From NCBI GenBank assembly GCA_016165875.1, contig JABBOT010000004.1, positions 12,074,765-12,138,764 on the forward strand: a stretch of DNA of 64,000 nt. The letters are read 5' to 3'. Shown here piece by piece: positions 54,201 to 64,000 of this stretch (the first letter of the stretch is position 1; every line of letters begins with the position of its first letter). Below the pieces are notes generated by a model. The model ran no database searches and was not told the origin of the DNA. It was given only the letters and a program-made list of their open reading frames with translations. Made by a program: the position numbers and the translations under genes. Origin of the DNA: Acanthopleura granulata. Taxonomy: Eukaryota > Mollusca > Polyplacophora > Chitonida > Chitonidae.

Positions 54201-56880
54201 GAAGTTTTTGCTTGTCTAATAGTTGTGAATGTATTCAAACACGATTAGAAAAAAATGAATTTTCATATAGATCTGAAGAACACATATTCAACGTGACTGA
54301 GGATTTTGTGCCTGAGAAATTTCAGACACTTCACCACTGAATTACACATGTGACGGGAATCGAAAATGGGATTTAAGAAAAAAATCTGAAATTTAAAAGA
54401 AGCAAAAATTGTATGTTAGGAGGAAATAGAGATACATTGGTTTGAAAAAAAGAAAAGCTGGTACATAATGATGTATGAATGGTACCTGTGATCTGGCTAT
54501 GAATTTCTTTGGCGGTTGAGGTCGAGCCAGCTTTCGGAACTCACAGACGAAGTCATTTCTTGGTCTACTTCGGAGATGACCATGGAATCCTGTTGGAAAC
54601 TGCAATTGGTAAAAGGTAATAATTGCTAACTTAAAATGGAAGGAAGGATTTTTTCTAAGAATGGAATATAATGTGTTTCTTCACAGACAGAAGCAATATT
54701 TCAAAATATGAAACAATATATTTGTTATTATGTTTTTGTCTCAGAATGGCTTGTTACACTGGCCTCTGACTGATCCCTTATTTTTGCATTTGGTCAAAAC
54801 TGTTCATTACATCAATATAGCAAATGGAAAAATACTGCACTGCAAATCTTCTATACTATAAAAATTTTTCTAGAGACAAGGGCAACCCACTTCCTTCATG
54901 TGTTGTGGGTTATCTCATTTTTATAAGACATATCGCCTACATGTACATGAAAGACTATGTTGGTCATCAGAAGTCTTATTTATATTTAATACATGGCAAA
55001 TTTACAACAAATGACCTGCACATAAATCATTCCAGGCACATTGTGAGGGCTAGTATTATACTAACCCTTAGCCTATTAAATCTGAGGGTACACTGTTTGC
55101 ACAGGTTAGCAAAGGAGCAAACAATATGGGGCCTGTGTTCTCAACACTTCATACTTTGTCTATAGCTCCCATACACAAAGGTATTTACATAGATCATGAA
55201 TAGTTTAATTCTCATCATTTCGGTTGGTTGAGTTGTATGCTGACAGGACTGACCAAGGAGAGGCATCATATAACGCATTGTGTACACAACGTTAGGCTGT
55301 AGGCATGTCTGTGACAGCCTATGGCTGGAAAACATGCCAAAAACTCTTTAAAGTACACAAAATCATGATACTGTTCGGATATAACCAATAAAAAGAATAT
55401 TGCACATTGAAGGCTGAATACCATAAATATTGTTCTCGTGAGAAGTGAAAATGATAGCCACCAAGATGCTTCGCGTCTCTTGGGTTATCATTTCCACCTC
55501 TCACTCAAACAATATTTACAGTATTCAACCTTCTATGTGCAATATTCTCTATTTCTTGCATCCTTAGTTTTGTCACGTTTTCGCATTCTCCCATTTTCAC
55601 ATTGTTCTTTTATTATTCTCATAATTTCACAACAAGCGAAATAAAGAGAACATTAAATGGCATAAATTAGCCACCATAGAAATTTAAAGAGACTATACCA
55701 GTGAATTTTCCGTTCGATCAATTCAAACTGAACCTTTCATATTTTTCCTCCAATAGCCGACATAAGCACTGAGAAAATGTCAACCTCAGTACCTTACGAT
55801 TTTCTGTTTTTACACACTAATTAATTTTCCAAATAGTTCCCTTTTGGACCTGAACAATGAAAGTTAATGTATGCACGAAAAGTAATGAGTACTACCCATA
55901 TATGGATGTAGAAGGCCACACGGCAGATTCGGAGCAAATTAGAGGCTTTCACTTCATTCCACTCTTGGTGAAAACTGTTCTGATGTCAACTGGCATGGCA
56001 TCACTTAAAGACTGAACGTATGTAACATGTTTTCGTCATTCGATTGCATTCTTCCAACAATACTGACGTCTTAAACATGTACATTTTAGAGTGAAAGTTT
56101 GAAAAATGAGCCACTCTACAGCTGAATATTTATAAGCTTATGCATATCGCCAAAGACTTCAGAAAAATGCGATTTTCCAACCCAATTTGACTACATTAAC
56201 TTATATTTAAAGCAAGCCCCAGGTTGCTATTCCAACCCTCGTTTATATACTGGACTGACGGGATATCATAGCCACAGAGGGAAGCAATGCTCGAGCTTAC
56301 GCGCTTTCACGCCATTACTGAGTTGAATATTCACGGGATGCTCTTTGTGCGGCCGAGCCGAGAGATAAGAGACACAGCTGACACCTGTTTTGTGCTGCAG
56401 AAGTCATTCAGAACGAACTTGCCTGACTTGACGTGAAAGCATGTACATGTAAGCTGTAGCATTGTCTCCCTGTGTGGCTATGATATCCCGTCAGTCCAGT
56501 ACATAAAAGAGGGATGGAAATAGTATCTAAGGCTAATTTACAGTGTAAAGCCTACTGCATGCAAAGCTGCTTTAATAATTCAAGGCACGTGTGTACAAGT
56601 CACAATATAGACATTCTCCGGTATAGTCTCTTTAAGTAACTTAATACATTAAAAATCGTCTAGCCCAGACAAGACCTCGAATATCCAATACATGTATATA
56701 AGCCTGTCATATGGACAAGCTAAAAGAAAAACCAAAATCAAAGGATGAGATGAGGTGCGGTGAAGTTAGGATGTGAAACGGTGAAGTTGAAGTGCAAATA
56801 TGTCGATTCATCCAACTCAATAAAGACAATATCTTGAGTTGCATACTCACCCAGCTTCCAACAACCTCGGCGTTCGCCAT
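51287..56880 (-). CDS. CIMIP7: Ciliary microtubule inner protein 7-like (C3orf84 homologue), complete
   Basis: Four exons: 56880-56851, 54599-54486, 52263-52186, 51820-51287; GT-AG, all phase 0, 756 bases, 251 residues. From memory it resembles human C3orf84/CIMIP7: a start ending in GSW, then FPTGFHGHLRSRPRNDF (human form G-F-Y-G-H-Y-R-S), ARPQPPKKFIARSQ, FSAHDNKSAFFGDALYFEQG, LGRRRDP, and a late ECL/TCLTW-type motif (SVATCLTWYVPE). The human protein is placed among ciliary microtubule inner proteins of motile axonemes; that role is inferred here by homology. The C terminus extends past the human end by about 50 residues of Thr/Ser-rich sequence (from about residue 205). There is no signal peptide or membrane segment. 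It is head to head with the IHO1-like gene, an arrangement that seems to match human 3p21.31. The start at 56880 is the only short exon that gives the conserved GSW. Confidence 0.8.
52830..53350. repeat. Degenerate ~130-bp tandem repeat
   Basis: Three to four diverged units share CAAAACGCTACTTCTCCTAC, then AGTTTTTGTC, then ATTTTAATGAATCTTAGTTC, then AAGTGTAGACT, then a TTGATGATCA stretch. Non-coding; it lies in the CIMIP7 intron between exons 54599-54486 and 52263-52186. The flank near 52765 has CTACTGGTCAAAGACCAGCA, a small hairpin. Confidence 0.7.
53516..54150. mobile_element. Non-autonomous element, copy 1 (TTTAAAGGAGA ends)
   Basis: About 630 bp similar over its length to 62561-63200, e.g. 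GATATGACATGAATTG, then CCTCAAATCATTAC, and GATAGCTATATGAGC. The left end TTTTAAAGGAGAAGACTG is matched inverted at the right end (CAGTTTTCTCCTTCAATTTT), so it looks like a terminal-inverted-repeat element. There is no transposase. Confidence 0.8.
55393..55550. mobile_element. Short foldback element (MITE-like) in CIMIP7 intron 1
   Basis: Inverted arms of about 75 bp: AGAATATTGCACATTGAAGG on the left; the right end reads CCTTCTATGTGCAATATTCT. The centre contains CAAGATGCTTCGCGTCTCTTG, itself a near-palindrome. Confidence 0.85.
55683..56636. mobile_element. ~950-bp element with TTTAAAGAGACTATACC ends and an inner inverted repeat
   Basis: The left end TTTAAAGAGACTATACCAGT is matched inverted by GGTATAGTCTCTTTAAG at the right end. 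Inside, about 56215-56315 and 56455-56545 form a second inverted pair (ACTGGACTGACGGGATATCA and TGATATCCCGTCAGTCCAGT). No long open frame. It lies in CIMIP7 intron 1. Confidence 0.8.
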
Positions 56881-57393
56881 TATGCAGCCCTCACGACATG
56901 TTAGTTAACCAAACTACTACCCATGTTATCCCGCTAAAGCGACCTGTCAGCTTTATCACTAACGAAGACTATGGGTGTGTTGCCAAGAATGGCGGTGTAA
57001 ACAACGACATGGTGATCGGCAGGGTGACCTTTTTGACCTGCTTGTTCAGCCAATGAAAAGAAGCAATGGGATATTTCCGGAGAACTACGAACACGATCCC
57101 TCTTGTCGTCTGCTACAGAAATTTGACATGATTCCCTTTGTCATACTGCAACGCAAGCAGTAAAGTTTAAATGTCGCATTTCATTGTGCAGGAAATCCTT
57201 GTACATCAGGTTTGTTATGTTATATTTAGAGGTGTATTTTGCATGCATTTACAGGTGAAAATGTCATACAACAATGTTTTCAGTGTCTGCCACACTTGAT
57301 AGGTGGTCGTAATTTTTAATCGTCCTCATTCTTTATTTCATTTCAGCGCTTTAACTGAACTTGAGAAGACCTGAAGCTGCAAAGGTCGCAAAC
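56881..57393. promoter_or_regulatory. Divergent promoter region of the CIMIP7-like and IHO1-like genes
   Basis: The start codons are 513 bp apart in opposite directions. The IHO1-like first coding exon has a splice acceptor at 57345-57346, so its transcript has an upstream non-coding exon somewhere in this interval. A GTTGCC half-site (56979-56984) and an AAGAATGGCGG YY1-like motif follow closely; a full X-box was not found. Confidence 0.6.
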
Positions 57394-60300
57394 ATGCTTT
57401 CCAACCAGGTCACAACAAGAGATCTTTTCAGCTATCCACAGAGGTGACATTTAAACTTATAACATGTACTTTGATATCAAAGCTTGTACAATAGCTGCAA
57501 TAAAACGTGAAATACCGGTACGCAGATAATAAGTCAGTTCATGTCTTCAGGTTGCGCAAGGAGTTCGGGAAAGCCTCCACGAAACTTCCACATTAACAAA
57601 CCCAGGTGGCCTGTGTTATGGCTTATAAGCAGACGTTGTAAAATCGTAAAATCCGACCATTTTTGCAATGCAGTGTGCATTTTGCTTATCTTCGCCAATG
57701 TAAAGCAATAGATAACTGCTTTTTAAGGCTTGTAGCATGCAGTAAATAAGGACCAACCGAATTGAATTGTAATTTAAACATGGCTTTAAACATCGGTTTA
57801 AGGAGCTGTATTATACATGTATAGAGAACTACAGGTCTATGTAATATACAGGCGTACAAATGATTCATCTAATAATTCTAGTGAAATATTTTCATCTTTG
57901 TTTAACATAAATGATAAGTGGATCAACTTGTATAGATACCTCACAAATTTGATTAATTAGTATTTTTCAAGTTTTAATTCAGTAAACTTTTCAAGTTTTA
58001 GTGAAATAATCGATCACCTACTCTCTAAAAACTACTGTGTACGAGTGGTGCACTTGATTGTGTAAAAAAAAAAACAATTCCACATAATTTTTGTTTACCA
58101 GCAGTATACAGTTTGTGTAATTTGTGCAATACATCCACAATGATGTGTGTATCAGTGACACACAATTTGTGTACCGCTGATACACACGCATTGTAGGTGT
58201 GCAAATTTGTATACAGTCGTTTTATAGAGTACCTAAAACAAGCCTTCAAAACAAAACATGTTAGAACTGAAAGATTAATTGAAAAATATTTAGATATTTT
58301 TATTCAAAGAAATAATCAACATTACACGTAATGTAAACTCAAATGTTCCCTTTGTGATAAGTAAATCCTCTGCTTGTGTATAATATCTACATATGTACAT
58401 GTATATGTAGGTCTTCTAAATCAACAGTGTTCTCCCTTGACACATGCATATATAGGACGCCAAAAAGTAAGTAGAAAACACAACATATGGATATTAAGAA
58501 AAAAACAATAAAGCTATATGTGACTACATCTGTATGCATTGCAGTATTTTTACACTTTTATAGGTCTTTTCTTTAAATGTGACCTTTCATAAATACATTG
58601 TTTTCCTAAAACTGAAGACTAAAACTGCACTGATAGTTAAAATTATAGGATTAAAAGACATACAACCAAAAGTTATATGATGAATGTGAACTGACCTGTT
58701 AAATATATAAATATAAGGTTGTGGGCCAAATAAACTTATTCTGAAGTTCCAAGAGGTTAATTATTTCACTTGTGTTATCTATTAAATACCCTAAAGTTAC
58801 AATAAATACTTAAATGTACTCAGTGAAAACGATATGACATTCGCCTTTGTGAGTTTATTTAACCCTAAGTTACATCAAGCACAATTGCTTTGTCAGTGCA
58901 CAAACCCTCGCAGAGAGTTTGTTTATGTCGAATTTTCCGTTGTCAGCGGCAGTCACATGTCACATGCACTCGCAGTAGGTGTAAATGCTTCAGTTCCAGG
59001 TGCAGAATATCCAGGTGGGAATTTTCCATATTCCCCTACCTCTACTGTTGTCTACTGAACAAGAACAGTGCTCTGGAGTGCTTAATAGGCCATTTTGGTG
59101 ATTTCTTTATGTATTAGAAATGGCATACACTGATCTCATTCTGCAGATGGAAAGTTTTGTGTCATAAGTGGACATTTTGGATAGTTACTTGGTAAATGGA
59201 GCACTCCAGTTTTATCTACCAGTGACAGTGATCACTATCATATATTGGTAATCTATTCTTGGGCGTGGTGTTAAAATTTCATCTGATTCAATCAATAAAT
59301 CAATCAATTACAGGCAAAGCAGCCAAGACAGCTCCAGTCAGAGCACTTCAGAATATTTGCGCAGTGAATCAGGGTTTCAAGACTCACAGTCTCAGTCGTG
59401 CAATGGATCATTCTCACAGACGGATGTATATGTACGTAAGATAGCAACGTGTGTACATGTAATGGCAGTGATATTGTCAAATTCAGATGCTTATCAAATT
59501 CTATTCATGATGCCATAAGAGAAGTAATAAACAATCAGAGAGACCCAAATTCTCTCCCATCAGACTAAACCTGTTTCCTGTAAGACTTACAATTATAGAA
59601 ATTTTGTTGAAAAACTTTTTGAATGTGAAAAGCACTGATCATTTATTTAGCATTATTATTCAAAAATTTTCTAATGTGGATCAGCTATTGGTAATAATAA
59701 TAATGAATAAAATGCATAAGTATAATAGAATGTATAAGTAAGTGTGACTGCAATTAATAAGATGTTACCCAGGAATAGAGCAAAATGATGGTTGTAATGT
59801 ACTACAGTATATACTAGCTGTAAGCAAAAATAATGTTACATGGGTATCTACACTTGCAGATGATACAGGTAACGTAGAGTGTTGGGTTATTTGTAAATCA
59901 GACATATTTCTTTCTATCTTAGTCCCCTGGGCGAAGCATGTTCCAGAAATACTCCTCCAGAGGTTCCATCTTTAAGCCTGAGGGAACTTTGTCAACTAGC
60001 CAACAGGATTTTCAGCGGTCAAAAGCAAGAGAGAGAGAAGATAGGTATGTGTATTCTGCCTTTTAAAAATCACAACTTATATCTGTTTAAGAATTCAGTT
60101 GACTTGTATCAGCCATATTCAGGGTATTGTAAGTCATAGATTACTCTCTCTCTCTCTCTCTGTGACTGTTTGTGTTTTTTGTTTGTTTTTTGTCAGTTAA
60201 GGAACTTTTGCACAGTGTTCTGCTAACTGAATTATCAAACCGTTTCCTACTGCTGCATGTTTTCTTCTTACTATAATTTATACATGTACTTAAATACAGG

Positions 60301-61949
60301 TATATTGTGAGGGCATTAGTACATGTATTAGACAGATTATTTAAACATATTTTTTGCAAACCCTTGAATGTGACAGGGTCAGTAAATTTATTTGTAAGGC
60401 TCTAATCCATTTACTGAGGTACAAAAATCCAGCTGCGTTATGGTTTCATGTGATATTTTAAACATAGTTCGTCTTGACTGAAGTTCCATGGAGTTTCCTT
60501 GGGGGAAAATGAAGGACCAAATTCTGAATAGATTGGTTTATTTGCTAGGCTTTGTCTGTATATCTGTTCTACACTGCCCTACTCACATGACCAAGTTTTC
60601 CACACACTTCCTCCAATAACTGTCTTGGGTGGACCTTAAAGTGTACTTTTTTGTTCTCAAATTGTCTTATCCTCTGTATATATGTATTATGTGTATCTGA
60701 AGCGGTATTTACATGTACGTCAATGGTATGAGGGCACATGTATGTATAAACTGTTCCTCAAAAAAGGGCTTATCATTACTTGCAGGTTTTATGAAGGGAT
60801 ATATAAATTTTGAAAATAATTTTTACATTCAATACTAGCAATTGGCTCTTCTGTCAGTGAAAATCCATGTTTCATCTGTGTAGTGCCCTGCTTCTTTTGT
60901 GTTCTTGTTTGTATTCAGAGAGTTTATGCAAAATATGATGTCTATCATCAGTGAGTCTTCATCAGCAGTAAGTACAAAACCCATCTGTCTCTCATTCTTA
61001 TCAGTCGTATATTATCTTATGTACATGTATATCTATTGAATCAGATGTAGGAATTTCATGAGTATGTGCATTTAAGGACTGACCATCCAGGTACTGGTAC
61101 ATATATTATAAAATCTAATAATGTGTTACTACTGATATACCATATAAATTACAGTGCATTGTTTCTGAGGAAGACTATGAAATCTACCATTATGGAAACA
61201 TTGTTTTGATTTTCTGGCTAAATGTCATCACTTGAATGAATACATACACTCCAAAACTTCAACTACATGACGTCGTGTGCTATTCCCACTGCCTGCAACA
61301 TGAAAACAGCCGCCGAGAAAATGGAACCAGTTCTATTTTTACTCAATTGATGTCATTGTGACATGATGTCAGCATTGGGAACGACACTACAGATTAAAGA
61401 ACGTTCTATTTTTTCGATGTTGTAGTTGCTGTTTGCAGTTGTAGTTGTCACCAGCAGTGAGGATGGGCCTTCACATATACATGTCAGCCAGATCTGTAAG
61501 CCAGAATTCTGATAATTTTAACATTATTAAACTATATGAAATAAAACTTTATGTTCACATAGGTGAGGTTTGCTTTAGAATCATTCAGGGACTCTCTAGA
61601 GACCAAACAAGGGAAGAGTGAGGAAAATATGGGAATTTCTTTTCAAACACGTAAGTAGTTTAACACTTGTGAATAGTAAATTAAATGACTCAGTTGTGAT
61701 ACATACATATATGTGTAGCTTTGTATTTGATTCCCTAGTGGCACGTAAAATTTTTCCTGAACTGGTACATGTAAGTACATGTGTATGTGGTCTGAATTTT
61801 TCCATGTCATTTTTAACAGACAGATAATAAAACATGTATATTTAGTTTCAGGAGAGATCCAAAATACTGCTGAAAAAATTATTACAGCAATTTGTGAACA
61901 AGACAAAGTAAGGCAAGAGCTTCACCAATTGGAGTTAGAATTATCAAAG
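57394..61949 (+). CDS. IHO1/CCDC36-like meiotic protein, 5' part, six coding exons; continues beyond the window
   Basis: Exons: 57394-57443 (exon starts at 57347), 59314-59431, 59923-60044, 60919-60967, 61563-61650, 61846-61949; matching phases, 531 bases, 177 residues so far. The N terminus is MLSNQVTTRDLFSYPQR, followed by a Ser/Gln-rich stretch (SSQDSSSQSTSEYL, then DSQSQSCNGSFSQ), then MFQKYSSRGSIFKPEG, a basic SKAREREDR, and an amphipathic coiled coil (SAVRFALESFRDSLETKQG, then QDKVRQELHQLELELSK). The order (short helix, SQ-rich segment with an SQ-F motif, F-K-Y patch, basic block, coiled coil) parallels my recollection of human IHO1, which links HORMAD1 to the double-strand-break machinery with REC114 and MEI4. 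Sequence identity is low, so the call leans on architecture plus the C3orf84-CCDC36 neighbourhood. The exon 3 donor (GTACGT) was chosen over an overlapping GTAAGA because only it keeps the frame open. Alternatively this is an unrelated coiled-coil protein. Confidence 0.6.
58018..58233. mobile_element. Short foldback element (MITE-like) in the IHO1-like gene's intron
   Basis: The outer ends are CTACTCTCTAAAAACTACTG and, reverse complemented, GTACTCTATAAAACGACTGT. The arms contain a TGTGTATCAG stretch mirrored as CTGATACACA. No open frame. The rest of the intron (57444-59313) is AT-rich and holds nothing else I recognise. Confidence 0.75.
60144..60161. repeat. (CT)n microsatellite
   Basis: About nine CT units in an intron of the IHO1-like gene. 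Confidence 0.95.
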
Positions 61950-64000
61950 GTGGGTGATAGTTTATATACTACAGTTTATGGCAGTAATGAAAGCATATTT
62001 CATGTAATAAATTCTAAAGCCACATAATATATTTGCACTATGCAGAGCAATTGGTACTAATCAAAATGTAATTTAAAACTTTTTGAAGAAACTGCATTGT
62101 GAGTTGTTTTTGTTTTCATGTGTATGAGCTCACTGATTACATTATGCAGCAAAGTAGGTAATCTGTCAAATGCAATACATGCAATCACATTAATGTTCTT
62201 ATGTCTGACCTCACTCCAAATATCCTTCTTTTTTTTTTTACATCTTTGTTATTTCTGTTGCTAAGATCAAACAACAGTTTATTCTATTCCACTTCAGGAA
62301 TCAGCAGTTCAGTGCTATCTATATTTGTTGCCATGTTAAAGTGTTGAACGATACTGATGAGTCAATAGTGAAAATCGGTCAAGATATTTTCTCAGTAAGC
62401 CATCTGTACGTTTTTACTATACCCATTTTCCACAGAATCAGAATGGAATTTATTATGGCCCCCGGACCATTTTCCATGCCCAGTGAGAACGTACCTTTAA
62501 ACTCATAATGTATCCACTGTATTCATGTATGATGTTGTCTTATAGCCATGAATTATACAACGTTTAAAGGAGACCTGAGAAGTATTGGGCAATTTGTGGC
62601 AACTAAGAGTATGCATTGAAGATTTAAATTTGACCTGTACATTTTTTTTGTACATGTTTTTAGTTCCAAGGCAACAAATTTTAAGGTAGGTCATAACTCA
62701 CATTCTGTCGAGGATAATAAAGACTTCCCTGTAAAAGGGGACATGACTGTCAAAATAATTTTGATCAGTCAGGGCAAAGGATAATGTAAAACCCAATTAG
62801 CAGATATGACATGAATTGAGTCCTCAAATCATTACTATTGTATCTTTTGAATATACATATCACGGGTCATATAGACCTCATGGATGCTAATTCAACTCGA
62901 TTACGGATGGTTGTCTGCTAACTCGAGCTTGCAGGCTGCCACAGTGTGCATATTTTGGCCTCACAAACAGCACGTCAAATGCCACAGACTGATTACCACT
63001 AGAGAGCACAGAGCCGGATTCACATCTGCATTGGCTCGGTAAAATGTCAGCGTCTTCTGATAGCTATATGAGCATGTGGCGATAAAGCATATGTTTCTTA
63101 CAGAATGTCTAAATAATTATTGGATTGTGTTTTTTAAATCTTTAAACATTACTCTTTTCACTACAATTTAAGTTAGGCTTCCCCGGTCTTCTCGGTAAGG
63201 TAATAAGAATAACAAACAGTTGTCATTAATTACCTGTTGGAAATTCCTTTCTATCTTCAAGGTGTTTAATATGTGCCTGCAAGTGCAGACAGTTCTTTGT
63301 AATGGCATCTGTCCTTATTTTAGAGAATTGAGTAATGCTTCAGGATTATTATCCGTGAAATTAATTTTGGTAATTTGTGAATACATGTATGTGATAAAGG
63401 GGCTAGAGAATCTTGAATTTTGACCAAGTTTACCTTAAGTTGTGAAATTATATATTAGTGTTGAATATTAGAAATAGGTAAGGTTATAAATCTTGACTAC
63501 CACATTTTTAAACTAAAAAGATAATCCAATTACACACACAATCAAATATACCCTAATTCTTCAACCTCAATATTGTGAGACATTCTAACAGAACTGTGAG
63601 GTTTAGAAAAATAATTTGCACTCTTTTCTAAAGCTCACAGCTTTAATCATACAAACAAATTATTTTTAGAGTTATTTACATAATCATTGTGTGCATAAAT
63701 TCCAATGAGAAAAGAGCTTTAGTGGTTGAAAAGGTTGAAGATTTAAAGCACTCATTTTTGGTATTATCATACATATCACAGCAATATTAGGGATTAGTTG
63801 TTGTTGAATTGTCTTGACAGGAACAGTGTATGCATTGAAATATTGTAAGGCTTTATTTTTTTATCCGCTATTGAGGTTTTGTTGTGAGGCTTTCAGTGAA
63901 GAGAGGATATGTCAAAGATTACTGTTTTTGGAATGTATTGTCAAATTGTTCCTGTCAAAGTGTGGAACAGAAGTAATGCTGTATGTTAATTATTCACCTT
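61950..64000. other. Presumed intron of the IHO1-like gene to the window edge
   Basis: After the donor at 61950 I find no exon that continues the coiled coil in phase 0. The stretch holds the element at 62561-63200 and otherwise AT-rich sequence. Confidence 0.45.
62561..63200. mobile_element. Non-autonomous element, copy 2 (TTTAAAGGAGA ends)
   Basis: Same family as 53516-54150 and in the same orientation. It starts GTTTAAAGGAGACCTGAG and shares GATATGACATGAATTG, then AGTCCTCAAATCATTAC, and GATAGCTATATGAGC. The right end TTCCCCGGTCTTCTCGG is the diverged inverted end. It lies downstream of the last exon I found, presumably in an intron. Confidence 0.75.

Noticed and set aside
63220..63423. 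Possible further exon of the IHO1-like gene (VFNMCLQVQ...)
   Set aside because: No convincing donor follows, the composition is not coiled-coil, and it does not resemble the expected continuation.

Overview
This is a gene-dense piece of animal nuclear DNA. It is AT-rich, its genes are split into small GT-AG exons, and its introns hold many SINEs and small inverted-repeat elements. The SINEs end in a tail close to TTCTTGAGTACnGCnTAAAACACC followed by AAATAAAT, a pattern I associate with molluscs. A mollusc or other spiralian is therefore the best guess; this is inference, not proof.

I could build seven protein-coding genes exon by exon, with splice phases checked across every junction. From left to right: (1) MKLN1 (muskelin), minus strand, first nine coding exons only, running off the left edge; (2) CPT2 (mitochondrial carnitine palmitoyltransferase II), plus strand, 15 coding exons, complete; (3) NOMO (ER BOS-complex / nodal modulator), minus strand, complete in only three exons, one of them 3.2 kb; (4) CFAP100 (CCDC37, ciliary coiled coil), minus strand, 15 coding exons, complete; (5) MRPL42 (mitoribosomal mL42), plus strand, six exons, complete; (6) a C3orf84/CIMIP7-like ciliary microtubule inner protein, minus strand, four exons, complete; (7) a serine-rich then coiled-coil gene resembling IHO1 (CCDC36, meiotic recombination), plus strand, first six coding exons, running off the right edge.

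The layout is ordered. MKLN1/CPT2, CFAP100/MRPL42 and CIMIP7/IHO1-like are three head-to-head pairs with short shared promoter regions. CPT2/NOMO and MRPL42/CIMIP7 meet tail to tail; NOMO and CFAP100 are in tandem. The CFAP100/MRPL42 promoter has a near-consensus RFX X-box, and the MRPL42 start codon sits in a TISU/YY1-like element. The CIMIP7/IHO1-like pair appears to match the C3orf84-CCDC36 neighbourhood of human 3p21.31, which supports the identification of the otherwise divergent gene 7.

Between and inside genes are a 1-kb minisatellite (29/30-bp unit) between CPT2 and NOMO, a roughly 120-bp tandem repeat in a CPT2 intron, about a dozen inverted-repeat (MITE or foldback) elements including one with about 215-bp arms, and at least eight SINE copies. 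I found no tRNA or rRNA gene, no CRISPR array, no intact transposase or reverse transcriptase, and no evidence of a novel multi-gene system. The points most worth following up are the IHO1-like gene with its conserved neighbour, the intron-poor NOMO, and the two promoter/start elements.
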